Source: Tetradesmus obliquus | Taxonomy: Eukaryota > Chlorophyta > Chlorophyceae > Sphaeropleales > Scenedesmaceae | Direction: 5' to 3' | Assembly: GCA_030272155.1 (NCBI GenBank) | Contig: CP126199.1 | Coordinates: forward strand, 5,692,501 to 5,756,500 | Length of the DNA: 64,000 nt | In this document: one piece after another, positions 12,501 through 23,465 of the stretch | Position numbering within the stretch: the first letter of the stretch is position 1 | How the letters are laid out: each line of letters opens with the position of its first letter | Made by a program: the position numbers and the translations under genes | Notes under the pieces: generated by a model | What the model saw: only the letters and a program-made list of their open reading frames with translations | Databases searched by the model: none | What the model was told of the DNA's origin: nothing

Positions 12501-15500
12501 CAGAGACGTCAGAGTTGACAGGCCAGCAGCTGACAGCAGCGGTTGCATCCCTGGCTGCGCTCAAGCAGCAGCAGGAGGCGGCAACACAGGCGCTGGAGCT
12601 GCAGCTGCAGCAGGACAGGGCGGCAGCCGCTACAGCTGCAGCCGACGTTGAACATAAAGTCTCAACTGCAAGTGCTGCGGCTGTTGCTGCGGTGCAGCAG
12701 CAGGCTGGTGCGGCCCTAGCAGCCGCTGCTGCACAGCAGCAAGGTGCAGTGACGGAGCTGCAGGCCCAGCTAGAGCAGTTGAAGCAGCAGCATCAAAATG
12801 TGGCATCAAGTGTGCAGGCAAACCAATCAGACAACTCCAATGCATTGGCAGAGCTGCAGCAGCGGCTGTCATTGGCGACCGCTGAGCTGCAAGCGGCAGA
12901 CCAGAAGCTGTTGGAGCAACTGCAGAGCAAAGCTGGAGAGACGCAACAGGCACTGCAGCAGCTTACAGCAGAACTGCAGCAGCAGCACCAGCAGCAACAG
13001 CAAGCGGTGCAGGAGGCAGCAGACGCAGCAAGGTTGACACACGATGGGGCGATCACTGACATCACGGCACAGCTACAATCCGTGCATGGCCAGCTTGAGA
13101 AGCAGCAGGCTGTGCTGTCCAGTGCAGTTGCTGATATGACCAGCCAGCAGCAGCAGCACATGGCTGAGAGCAACGAGTGGCTAGCAGCAGCCAAGGCTGA
13201 ACTTGAGGCAGGCCTGGAGCAGCTGAGTGCTGCTGTTGAGCAGCAGGGGCACAGCGCAGCATCTGAGTGGCAGCAGCAGCTGGCACTGACGCGGCAGCTG
13301 CTGGAGCAGCAGCAGGCAGCAACTGCTGAAGCCCTTGCAGGGCAGCTGCAGGAGCAGGCAGGGCGGGCCTCCAGCGAAGCACAAGAGCTGACTGCAAAGC
13401 TGCAGCAGCTGAAGCAGCAGCTGGATAGTAAGGTGGCAGCACACGCCAGCAGTGCTGAGCAGAGCAGCCAGCGCTGCAGCCAGCTGGAGCAGCAGCACAG
13501 CAGGCTCGAGTCAAGTCTTGCTGCTGGCCAAGAGCAGTTGCTGGTGCAGTTGCAGCAGCTGAAGGAGCAGTTGACAGCAGCTGCTGCAGCAGATGCGGCA
13601 GCCGCGCAGCAGCAGCTTGAGCAGCGTCTAGGGCAGCTGCAGCAAGCGCATGACACGCAGCTGCAGCAGCACACAGCAGCTGTCACATCTCTGCGGGGTG
13701 GGTTGGGCGGGTGTTTGTGATCCCACTGCAGTTTACGCATGCATGCGTGCCACATGAGTTGCCAGCATGCATGTCTACACCTCACACTGCTGACAACTCT
13801 GCGCTGTAATTGAACTGTGTCTTTGCAGGTGAGCTGGCGGACAGGGTGGAGGGCCTTGCAGCTGCAGACGCTGAGCTGGCGTCAAAGCTGGAGGCAGCAG
13901 CAGCGCAGCTCACCGCCAGCCTGGCAGAGCAGCAGGGGGAACTCCAGCAGCAGCTGCAGCAGCAGAGTGAGCGCAGTGACAGCATTGCTGCCAGCTTGGC
14001 GCAGCTACAGCAGGAGTTGCAGAGCCAGCTTGCTGCAGTTGCAGCAGAGCTGGAGGCTAAGCTCAGCAACAGCAGCCAGGCTGTGCAGCAAGGTGCTGTC
14101 CAGAATGCAGCACAGCTGTCCAGCAGGCTTGATGAGCTGGGTGCCCAGCTGGTTGCTGCTGCAGCTGCAGCAGCAGACCAGCTTGCTGAACGGGCTGCCG
14201 CTCTGGCTGCTACGGATGCACAGCTGCAGCAGAAGCTGCAGCAGCAGCAGCAGGCATTGACGACGGCGGTGGCAGCAGTCGAGCAGAGGGCCGATGCAGC
14301 AGCAGCTGCTGCTAGTGGTGCTGCAGCAGAGGTGCAACAGCAGCTGGAGCAGGAGGTAGCAGCATTACACAATCAGTTGGAGCCATTGTCGGCTGCGATA
14401 GAAAGCATTCAGCAGCAGGTGCAGGCCAGCACTGCTGACAGCCAGCAGCAGATCAGCAATGTGAAGCAGCAGCTGCAGCAAGAGGTAGCTGCCGCCGTAC
14501 AGAGCGTGCAGCAAGCGGCAGCGTCAGACACGCAGCAGCAGCTGGGCGCTGCTGTGCAGCAGCTGCGGGCGGATGTGGAGGCGGTGGTGCAGGGCATGAG
14601 GGCGTCGCTGTCTGAGCAGCTCAGCCAGGCGGGGGGCGCTGGCGAGCTGCAGGTGTCTGGCCTGCGCCAGGAGCTGCTGGCCAAGGTGGGTAAGCAGCAG
14701 CAGCAGCTGGTGATGAGTGACATTGGCACTGCTGAACTACCGGTGCAACAGTCAGCCTCGATATCTGACTACAGAATTAGCCGTTGTCGCGTTGCAGTTT
14801 CAAACAATACTGTGGGCTGCAGCCGCCCTTGCTTCATGCTCGCACAGCTGTATCACTAGCTAACAGTGAGTCGCCGCTGCCATGCCGTGTCGCATGTGCT
14901 GCTGTGCAGTGGGAGGCGTCTGCCGCTGCCACCGCCAGCCAGCTGTCGCAGCTGCAGTCTGCTGAGGCTGACCTGGTAGGGCAGCTGCAGCAGCTGGGCT
15001 CCCAGGTGGGAGAGCTGCAGTCCGGCACAACAGCAGCAGCTGCAGCAGTGGATTCTTTGCAGAAGCAGGTAGAGGTGAGCGCAGGCTACGGCTAGACAGG
15101 ATCAACAACTTGCATGAACTTGGACAGCTTGCACACAGCTTGAACGTGGCTTTGGGGCAGGGGTTGTGGCAAGCTCCTTACACACCAGATGCACAGCATG
15201 AGGCACTGACTGTTTGCTTGTTTGCTGTGGCTGCTGTTCCGTTCGCGCACAGTCGCTGTCCTCTGCGTGCACCGGCGGCGTGAGCCGGCCTGCGCTGGTG
15301 ATCGAGCTGGACCTTGTGCGCAAGGAGATACAGGAGGCAGCCGCTGCAGGCAGGGCGGACGCGGCTGCGCAGGCGGCAGCACTCAGCAGCAGCCTGCAGC
15401 AGGTACGACAGTCTTGCGTGAAGCTGCGTATGGCACAGTCTGGTGCATGATGCGAGGCTGGTTGGCGTGAATGTGGGTGGCAGACGAGCGGCAAGGCACC

Positions 15501-17266
15501 CGTCAGCGCAGCTTCAAGTGAAGCAAGTTTAGTCAGGCTGTCCACAAAAGCGTGTGTGTTGCCGCCGGCATGCGTCATCAACTCTAAACACCGTGCTGTG
15601 CTTCACCGTGCTGCTGCGGTGTGTGCAGGCGCAGGCCGCGCTGCGCTCCGAGTTTGACGACAAGCTGAATGAGACTGAGCTGGCGCTGACGGGCCGCGTG
15701 CAGTCCGACCTGGCGGGCAAGGCGGCTGCAGCCAGCCAGCTGGAGGCGCAGCTGGAGGGGCTCAGGTGGGACACACGCTGTTTTCACACGGGCTGTAGTC
15801 AGTTGCAGCTCAAAGCCGTGCTACAATGTCAATGGCTGTGATGCAAGGCTGCACATAATGTCGGTAGCACAGCAGCATTGACGTTCAGTGTATGCATTGC
15901 TGATCCACTGCCAGGCATAGCAGGTGGTAAGATATGCGTGTGCTGCTGTGCAGGTCGGAGTGGCTTGCCGCGGTGGAGTCGTCTGGTGCTGCTGCTGCTG
16001 CGCAGTTGGAGCTGCTGCAGCAGCAGCTGGCTGCGCTGGCCACAGCACAGCAAGCTCAGGGCAGGGAGCTGCTGGAGCAGGTGGGAGCTGGGGCAGCTGG
16101 GGCAGCTGGCTGCATCTTGATGGATGTGACAGCATGGTTGCAAGGCCTCCATACCTCTCAGAAATGTATGCTTTGAGCACATCATGCCATGTTGCGGCAA
16201 CAGAGCATGTGTCTGCCTGGCACCAGTGGTGGATTTGGTGGATGTGGGGCAGCGTTGAACAGCCTCACCACGAGCTCCAACTCAACCTATGCCTGCATGC
16301 TGTTGACCTTGTCCTGCGTACCTGGCTGCTGCAGGCCGCTGCTGCTGCCGGCTCCGCGCTGACTGAGAGGCTGGGGGCCTTCAAGGCCTCGCTGCTGGCT
16401 GAGCTGGAGGGGGGGCTGCTGGGGGCCTGGGGCAGCCAGCTCAAGGTGGCAGCAGCAGCAGAGGCAGCACAGCAGGTGGACGCGAGGCTGAAGGTGCGCG
16501 GGAACGGCGGTGGGTGTGCGGAGTTTGCCTCAACATGCAGGGTCGTGTCGTTGTGCAGGTTGAGGCTGGTGCTTCGATGCAGTGCTCAATGGGAGCAGCG
16601 ACCTGTTGAGCAGGATGGTGCGTCGTGTTGCGCTGCACCCGCAGCTAGCCAGTTTTGTTCAGATGTCTGCCACGTGCTTTCTAGTGAGATCTCGACTTGC
16701 ATCACCTGCCTGGCTTGCTGTGTGCATGTGCTGCTGCCATGGTGCCTTGCTGAACAGCTCGTGAGGCTTCTTGTGCCGATATACCTAATGTGCATTGCCT
16801 GCCTGCCTGGCCGTGTCTGTGCTTGCGCCAGGCCAATGAGCAGCGGCTGCGTGAGGCGCAGGCTGCGCTGCTGGAGCAGAAGCTGGCGGGCGCAGTGGGC
16901 GGCGAGGTGGCGGCACGCTTGCAGGAGCTCAAGGAGGAGCTGCGGCAGCAGGTGGCGGCCAAGGCGGCGGCAGATGCGGCCGAGGCGTACGCCAGCACCA
17001 AAAAGGAGATGACGTCGGGCCTGGAGAAGAAGATGCATGCCGCGCTGGATGCGGCGCTGGTGACGCTGAAGACGGAGGCGGCGGAGACGGCTAAGAGGGC
17101 TGCTGCTGCGCATGCGGCGCAGCTGGCGGCGGCTGGGGGTGGTAGTGCGGCGGCGGGGGGTTCGGCGGAGGTTGCTGCTGCTGTGGGCGAGCTGCAGCGC
17201 GACTTTGAGGACATGCGGGGCGCCATCAAGCGCAATGCGCAGTGGCTGCTGCAGGCGCCTGCCTGA
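543..17266 (+). CDS. Giant Gln/Ala-rich coiled-coil protein (about 4,148 aa, 22 exons)
   Basis: Exons: 543-962, 1165-1683, 1841-1986, 2151-2447, 2674-2830, 3070-3226, 3380-3464, 3691-3848, 4042-4166, 4392-4652, 4829-5008, 5259-5450, 5634-11028, 11188-12033, 12219-13697, 13829-14685, 14910-15074, 15253-15402, 15629-15765, 15954-16080, 16335-16493, 16832-17266. All introns are GT-AG and the frame closes at a TGA. The first 140 residues are Pro/Ser/Gln-rich and start MASGNSPHRT. The rest is near-continuous heptad-like sequence rich in Gln, Ala, Leu and Glu, typical of a very long coiled-coil rod. No catalytic motif, signal peptide or membrane segment is visible. The C-terminus (RDFEDMRGAIKRNAQWLL) is less repetitive and may be a distinct end domain. 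The single 5.4-kb exon 13 (about aa 900-2698) contrasts with neighbours of 85-300 nt. A cytoskeletal, basal-body or scaffold role is only a guess; I do not recognise the family. The start is the first in-frame ATG; an upstream exon cannot be excluded. Confidence 0.82.
11188..14685 (+). repeat. Duplicated exons 14-16 inside the coiled-coil gene
   Basis: Exons 14, 15 and 16 (11188, 12219, 13829) each open with the same residues, GEL followed by a Gly-Leu-containing helix; exons 14 and 16 share GELADRV(D/E)GLAAA and then LTASL(T/A)EQQG. Exons 13 and 15 both end in SLRG just before the intron. All four introns involved are phase 1, and exons 14 (846 nt) and 15 (1,479 nt) are multiples of three. 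They are therefore symmetrical units that can be duplicated without frame damage. Exon 15 also repeats a block from the end of exon 13: DLAALKQQQLDAVQAIE near 10,290 against SLAALKQQQEAATQALE near 12,550. Confidence 0.75.
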
Positions 17267-17757
17267 AGCGCAGACGAGGAGAGGGCGGGCAGCGCGAGGC
17301 ATGCCAGCTGCGCAGCGGCCGTTGCAGGGAGCTAGTGTTTGGCAGCGTAGCTGTGAGCTTGGAGGTTTGATTGCAATTGATTTATGTACCGTGGCTTTCA
17401 GGTGATTCTGTGTGCAACCCAACTCATTGGCAAGGCAAAAAGTTGGATCAACAGAACACGCTGCTGACCTGGAGCTCATGACGAGAAGGGTGTACACAGT
17501 GTTGTCCAGTGTCAGAGCAAGCTGACATGCCAGGCAGGGCCAATGTTTGGCTGGGGCATCAGGCAATCGAGAAAGTCCACGTGTGTCGCATACCAAAGAA
17601 GCAATCAGGTTGCTCAGCAAGACGTGCCTGTTCATCCTAGGCAGGTGTTCTGCTGTGGCATGACAGATTCGGTGAGATCACTGTGACAGGAGGGAAGCAA
17701 CTGCCAGCATGTCCAGAAACGGCCGCGGTGATGCAAACTAGTTTTGTTGGTTGCTAA

Positions 17758-17762
17758 TGTAA
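17758..17762 (+). terminator. Candidate TGTAA polyadenylation signal
   Basis: TGTAA is the usual poly(A) signal of chlorophyte algae. This copy lies about 490 bases after the stop of the coiled-coil gene and only 45 bases before the next ATG. The 17267-17806 gap would then hold both the 3'UTR of the first gene and the promoter of the second. The motif is short and could be chance. Confidence 0.3.
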
Positions 17763-17806
17763 ACAGATCAGGTGGTGTTGTTCGTCTGTAAGCGCTGCAA
17801 GCTACC

Positions 17807-20800
17807 ATGTTCACCTTGACGACACCCTCCGGCATGGCAACTGCGCAGGCTCACAGAGCAGGTGCTACGCGCACTGTGAGGCCGCATGTGATGTTACAAC
17901 GACCTTCTTTGGTTCCCAGCAGGCGCATGTCGCGGACGTCTGTGCTAGGGCCTGTGCCACTCCGTGCAGCTGCAGCAGAGCTCGGCTTGTCCGGGGAGGA
18001 CTTTTACAGCATTTTGGGACTTGTGAGTGTCAGTGAATCGTATGTTAGAGTCGTCTGCAGCAACACGGCCAAGGTGCATTGCCAGCACTGCAGCAGCAAC
18101 AGCACAGGCAGCAGACAGTACTGTGGTATGCCTGGCAGCTCACCTTATAGATCAGCATGTTCAACGACAGGTGATGTTGTTGCATGGAAACTATGTACCC
18201 AGGAGCGGATCCGTGAGCAGAGCAGCTGCAAGCAGCACAGGTGTTAGCTGATTAGTGCGCATCCTCTTGCAAGCAGAGCCCAGTTTCCACTCGCAGTTGG
18301 TGTGCGATCTGTGTCCCGTGCGCTCATTCTGCGCTGCGCTGATGTTTATGCCCCAAACGCTGCCCGCACCTGATGCCTCAACTGCTGCAGCACCCTGCTG
18401 CTGACCCCAAGTCCATCAAGTCTGCCTACTACAGCATGATGCGGCTGTACCATCCAGACCAGCATGGCACCAGCAGCGGCAGCAGCACAGACGGCGACGC
18501 CACCGACAGCATAGACACCAACGAGTTCTGTGCGCTGCTGAACGAGATCTACACGGTGAGGCATGGCGTTGATGCTATGGCTTGATGGGTAACATGATGA
18601 TGGGTGAGGCAGTGCGGCCGCAGTGACTGCTGCCAGCAGTCTTGCAAGCAAGCACTGCTGCAAGCAAGCAGTCCTGCAAGGAAATAGCATCGCAGAGCAT
18701 GTTCGCCCCGAGCTGCCTACATCTTTGCGTGCTGATGAACAACTGGCAGAGACCATGTCTCTCCCCCTCACATCCACTCGGCTGCTGCTGACGCTGTGCT
18801 GCGGCTGTGCTGGTTATGCGCTGCTGCTGCTGCTGCCGTCAACTGCAGACGCTGTCCAACCCCGAGGCGCGTGAGATGTATGACGCCATCGCGGGCTTCA
18901 GCGCCAATGCCCTCAACCCCTTCATGGACACCAGCTACCCGGCAGACCAGGTGCGGGCTCGCAACAGCAGCAGCAGCAGCTGTCAAGCCGCTGCAGCGGC
19001 AGCTGCTGCAGGGATGGGTGTACATGATGCATGCGGCTTTTGTGACACCAGCCCACTGCACAGCAAGCGGCATCTGCTGCCAGCTCAGCTACAACAACTT
19101 GTCCTGCAAGCGCCCACCTGCTGCCTGATGTGCACATGCAGTTTGCAGAGTTTTGAGTTTAGGTGTGCTGCCTGCTGCCACCCTTGCAGGTGTTTGTGGA
19201 CGAGGTGAGCTGCATCGGCTGCGGCAAGTGTGTGCGCTCCTGCCCCTCGGCATTCCTGGTGGAGGAGAGCAAGTACGGCCGCGCACGCGTCATCCCAGGT
19301 GGGTGGCTGTTTTGCCTCCAGGGCTGCTAATGCTTCAAGCGCCGACACATGCTGCTGCTTGTGGCATCTGCCATATGCATAGGGGTGACCTGGGCACGGC
19401 AGCTCACAGGACAAGGCCCCTGGTTGTGCGGTTGTGGCTGCAGCTGCCTGCATTATCCCAGGTGGGGGGCTGTGGCATATGCCATATGCATACGGTTGAG
19501 CTGGGCACGGCAGCTCACAGTTTAAGGCCCTGGGTTGTGCGGGTGTGGCTGCGGCTGCCTGCATCATCCCAGGTGAGGGCAGGGGTGGCAGCAGGCAACA
19601 CCAAGCCGGGCCTCTGGCTGGGCAGTGCACTCCTTGGTTGTGCCGTGTGGTGTCAAGTGTAGCCGCCCGATGGATGCACCGGGCAGGAAATGCATTGCTG
19701 CTGCGTGTGCTGTGCATTGGGCCAGGCGGCGGACCGGCTGCAGCATGTGAACCGCAGCAGCCTGCGGGCGATGTTGCATATGCTCTACATGCTGCTTATA
19801 TGCTGATGGATGTGCGCTGCTGTTGCCTGCCGTGGATGCTGTGCAGGTGCTGACGTGTTGGCGCTGGAGGAGGATGTGCAGGTGGCCATTGAGACCTGCC
19901 CCGTGGACTGCATCCACTGGGTGAGCCGGCAGGCGGGGTTTGGGGCTTTGGGGGTTGAGGGCTTTGTTTGCGTGTGGTCGGATTGCGGCGAGTGGGGTGT
20001 GCCGTATCATGGTGTTGCCGCTGGGGCAGATGGGGTGGGATGGCAGCCTGGGGCCGATGACGTGTGCTGCAAGCTGCTGCTGTAGTTGAGCAGCTGCTGT
20101 TGCAGTGTGCGTGAGGTCTGCAGTGCGAGCCGGTCCCACTGCAACTGTGTGCGCTTGCAGCTAACGGTTGTGTTGGTGGTGGCTGCTGCTGCCAGCCTGG
20201 CTCAACATGTCATGCACATCTACTGCTCCTGCTTTGCTCGTCCTGTCCTTGTGTGCGCTAGCCGCTGACACTCGTATGCTTCGCGGCTGGCGGCTGCTGC
20301 TGCTGCTGCAGGTGAGCAGCCCTCAGCTGTCGCTGCTTGAGGCCACGCTGGCCAGCATGACGCGCGTGGACGCCTTCATCATGATGCGCCAGCAGCGCTC
20401 ACCAGGCAACGTGTTCGAGGAGGCCAACAGGTACGCCCAGCAGCAGCAGCAAGGTGCGGCAGGCACAGCAGCGGGGGTAGCGGGTGCAGCCATAGACAGG
20501 TTGCCTTGCAGCACGCCGTTGCTTTCACCTGCCAACATTGGGTTGTGGCTGACATGTGTCAATGGCTGCTGGGATGCTCACAGCTGCTGCTGCTGCGTCT
20601 GTTTGTTGCACAGGGCGTGGCAGAAGCGGCAGTCCAGGATGGCTGCGCTGCGCGAGCAGCGCGAGTACGCAGTCAGCGGCGCCAGCAGCAACGGCAGCAG
20701 CAGCAGTGGTGGCGGCTGGTCTTCCTTCTTCAGCCGTCATGTCGACTTCAAAGGCGCCAGCAGCAGCAGCAGCAACAGTGGTGGCTTTGCTGGTGCTGGC

Positions 20801-20956
20801 GTTGGCGGGGATGGTGATGACGGCAGCAGCAACGACCCTGCGCGCCGCAAGGTTGCTGCGCTGGCTGCTGCTGCAAGCCGCGCGATGCGCCGCTGGCAGC
20901 TGTACCACGAGGTGAACAAGAAGACGGCAGTCAAGGCGCTGGCAGAGGTGGAGTGA
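17807..20956 (+). CDS. Plastid J-domain protein with bacterial-type ferredoxin domain (CDJ3/4/5-like)
   Basis: Seven exons: 17807-18022, 18391-18555, 18849-18950, 19190-19298, 19847-19920, 20312-20430, 20614-20956, giving 375 aa. Residues 1-55 are Arg/Ser/Ala-rich with few acidic residues, like a chloroplast transit peptide. A J-domain follows (about 60-145) with DFYSILGL, then YHPDQHG carrying the HPD motif at 93-95 that stimulates Hsp70 ATPase, then LSNPEAREMYD. A ferredoxin domain holds CIGCGKCVRSCP (C169, C172, C175, C179) and the distal CPVDCIHW (C215, C219), enough ligands for a [4Fe-4S] cluster. The C-terminal third is Ser/Gly-rich with a basic helix. Known relatives are Chlamydomonas CDJ3-5, stromal partners of HSP70B, and Arabidopsis DJC76/77/82. 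A role in redox-sensitive chaperoning is inference. The donor at 20431 (GTACGC) was preferred to one at 20453 because only it keeps the frame. An acidic/Ser insertion lies just after the HPD helix. Confidence 0.9.
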
Positions 20957-22860
20957 TTGTGAGCAGCATTATTGGATGATATACTTGTGCCTGCTTGGTC
21001 ACCCTGGTGTGGTGATATGAGCTGATGGCACTGGGTGCGGGGCTGTAGGGCGAGCAGTGGCAGTACTTGTGCGCAGCGGTGCTTCATCGGGCAGTTGCAA
21101 AGTGCTTTACTGAGGCAGCTGCACACTTCACGGGCAGCCTGGTGCGTTGCTGTTTCTGACCTGTGATCTGGGAGAAAGATGCTGCGGCGGGGACAGGAAG
21201 TATGCAGCGGGGTGCTGTGTCATATCTGCAGGAAGCCAACAGGACCTGGGTTGTGCTCATGGCCTGTTGTGTTGTGAAACCTGCTGGTTGCTGATATTCC
21301 CAGCAATCAGGACAGGTGTGCACAGCCCGCCTGGGCGTGCAGTAGGCAGTAGAAGCCCGCCTGCAGCAGTGGCTGCGCCCATTGGCATGGCTGCTGCAGC
21401 TGGTGGCTTCGTTTTGGCTGGTTGTGTTTGCGTTGTACTATTACTATCGGCTGACCACTTGGGCAGCCAGCGTGCTGCCCAAGGAGCGCTTTTTGCTGCT
21501 GGCGTATGCGCAGCAGCAGTGCGCGCATGTGTGATCTGGCGCAGCTGCACCGTATGGTGGGCTGCTGCCTGCTGAGGTCATGCGCGTACCTTTTTGATAT
21601 GCGGCTGCTGGGTGGTGTCGCCAGCGGTGTGTTGTTGCGCCGTGTACCAGCATTGCTGTGGTGTATTCACCGCTACCTGTACACTAGGTGGTTGTGTTGT
21701 GGCCAGCAGCTGCACAGCTGGGTAGCTGGCTGGCAGGAGGATCACCTGATTGGGTCCCCCCAAAGCTTGTTTTGTTCCTGTGCACTTGATGCTTGTATCA
21801 CTTTGAATGAAATGCGCACGCCTCTGCTCCGCCGCGGTTGCTTGTGGCTGTGTGCGCTGCTGCTGCCAGGCGGCTGGCTGGGGTGGGGCAGCTTGGTCGG
21901 GGACCACGTGGGTGCTATGAGCTGTGAAGGGGTGTTGATGCAGATGCGTGTGGGAAATGGGCACTTGAAGTTGGCGGGCAGTGCATGGCAGTTGCAGGCA
22001 ACGTCACAGCACTCTATGTGTGTTGCAGCGGCTTGCCTTGTGTTATCCTTCAGGGCTTGCCTTCACTGAAGTGCGTGCGCCGTGCACGGTCGCCGGGCGT
22101 GGATGCATGACGACTTTGCTGGATGCATTTGCTGGGGGTGGGCACATCTGCCGTTGCTGTATTTTTTAGCCGCAGCTGTTACAGAGGTTTGAAGGGCTGC
22201 TGCTTGTTCTGAGTACTGTTACTGGTACTTCTCGTCCCACTCGTTCGTGCTGCTGCCTGCTTTGCGGGGATGTACGCCTGGCCAGCGTGCAGTGCTGCTG
22301 TTGCCTTGGCATGGAGGCACCGCTGTCGAGGGTCTCACCCTGCACATGCAGGGCGCGGGCTCTGCAAGTAACGTGGATGTGACATGTTGTCGGCTGCTGG
22401 TGCTTCTGCCTTCCCGTGCTTGTAGGCGGCCTGATCAGCGAGCCAGCTTGGGGTCAGCCAAACCCCACAACACCAAGAACCCTAGCTGCTGGGGCTTCGA
22501 CTCTAAGCGTGCAACTTCTGAAATAGGCCTTGCAGGCATTCCATTGTACTTGGGGCACTGGATGGCAACGTTAAGCTGTAGTCGCGTATCATATGGGGCT
22601 TGCTGGAGGCGTGGACCTTATCCTGCATGTTGTTTGCAGTTCCAACACCCTGCTAGGGCTGGTAGTATGACAGTGGTGCCGCCTGGCGTTGCAGGTCCTG
22701 GGCAGAGGGTGCCACCATGTAAGGGATGCAATGCTTGGTGCTAGGCAACATGCACTTTTCACCACCATTCACGTCATGATCGCCCAGCATCATCATGTGT
22801 CGCGGCTATGATGGCTGCTGAAGGATGGATGTTGAGTTGTTTTGTTGGTTGTTGAAGCAG
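20957..22860. other. Intergenic stretch, no supported gene
   Basis: About 1.9 kb after the J-domain/ferredoxin stop, rich in G and T on the + strand. Only short overlapping open frames with atypical composition were seen. Much of it may be a long 3'UTR; a TGTAA occurs near 22716. If the fragment at 22861 is a true last exon, earlier exons of that gene would have to lie here, but none could be recognised. Confidence 0.35.
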
Positions 22861-23027
22861 AACCAGAGGCTAACAAGGATATCGTAAGGATTCCACAAGC
22901 TTCAGAGCCAGAGATCGACGAGGCCTTGAGCGAGAGGCAGCAAATGTACTGTGCGCTTGATGCCTTGCCTATTCGTGAGCAGATTCTTACAACCCACATA
23001 GCAAAAACATTATTGCGTGTCGCGTGA
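22861..23027 (+). CDS. Possible terminal exon, DEDDy 3'-5' exonuclease-like fragment
   Basis: A 55-codon open stretch follows a possible acceptor (gaagcag at 22854-22860) and ends in TGA. It has no ATG, so it is at best a last exon or a remnant. It reads ...PEIDEALSERQQMYCALDAL..., and the YCALD matches the Y-x3-D ExoIII motif of DEDDy exonucleases (WRN-type and RNase D-type proteins carry similar Q-x-YAA-x-DA sequences). Its codons are more AT-rich than those of neighbouring genes. The other exonuclease motifs were not found upstream. Alternatives are a decayed copy or chance. Confidence 0.25.
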
Positions 23028-23465
23028 CTGTGCGTCAACCAACCAGCTGTGTGATCAGAGCAGGCTTGTCACCAGGCCGGAACATCCTGCAAAGCCGGAA
23101 ACGTGGTTAGGTACATGAAAACATAGAAGTGTGAAACAAATATATCTGGGAAGTGAAGCATACCGTCTCATCACTTGCGATCATTTACCCCCCAGAAAAC
23201 CACTGTTAGCTGGCTAGCGCTGGGCCCTGTGTACCACTGGCAGCACAGTTTCCTGCATTATTGCGCTGTTAAAGTGCTGTTTGCCTTCATTGCAGGCTGC
23301 GGATCACTCGGCCGTGGCCCACACAGACTTTCAGCAAGAAAACACACATGCCAGTGCAAGTCTGGTAGCCTTGATTGAAGAGGGTTTCAAGGGGCAACCT
23401 AAATCTTCATCGGTGTATGGGAGCGCGCCCGGAACGCTAGCAGGGCCCGATAGGCAGTGGGCAAC

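Noticed and set aside
23457-23465. GTG as start of the kinase
   Set aside because: The ATG at 23466 gives a canonical acylation start; a GTG start would destroy it.
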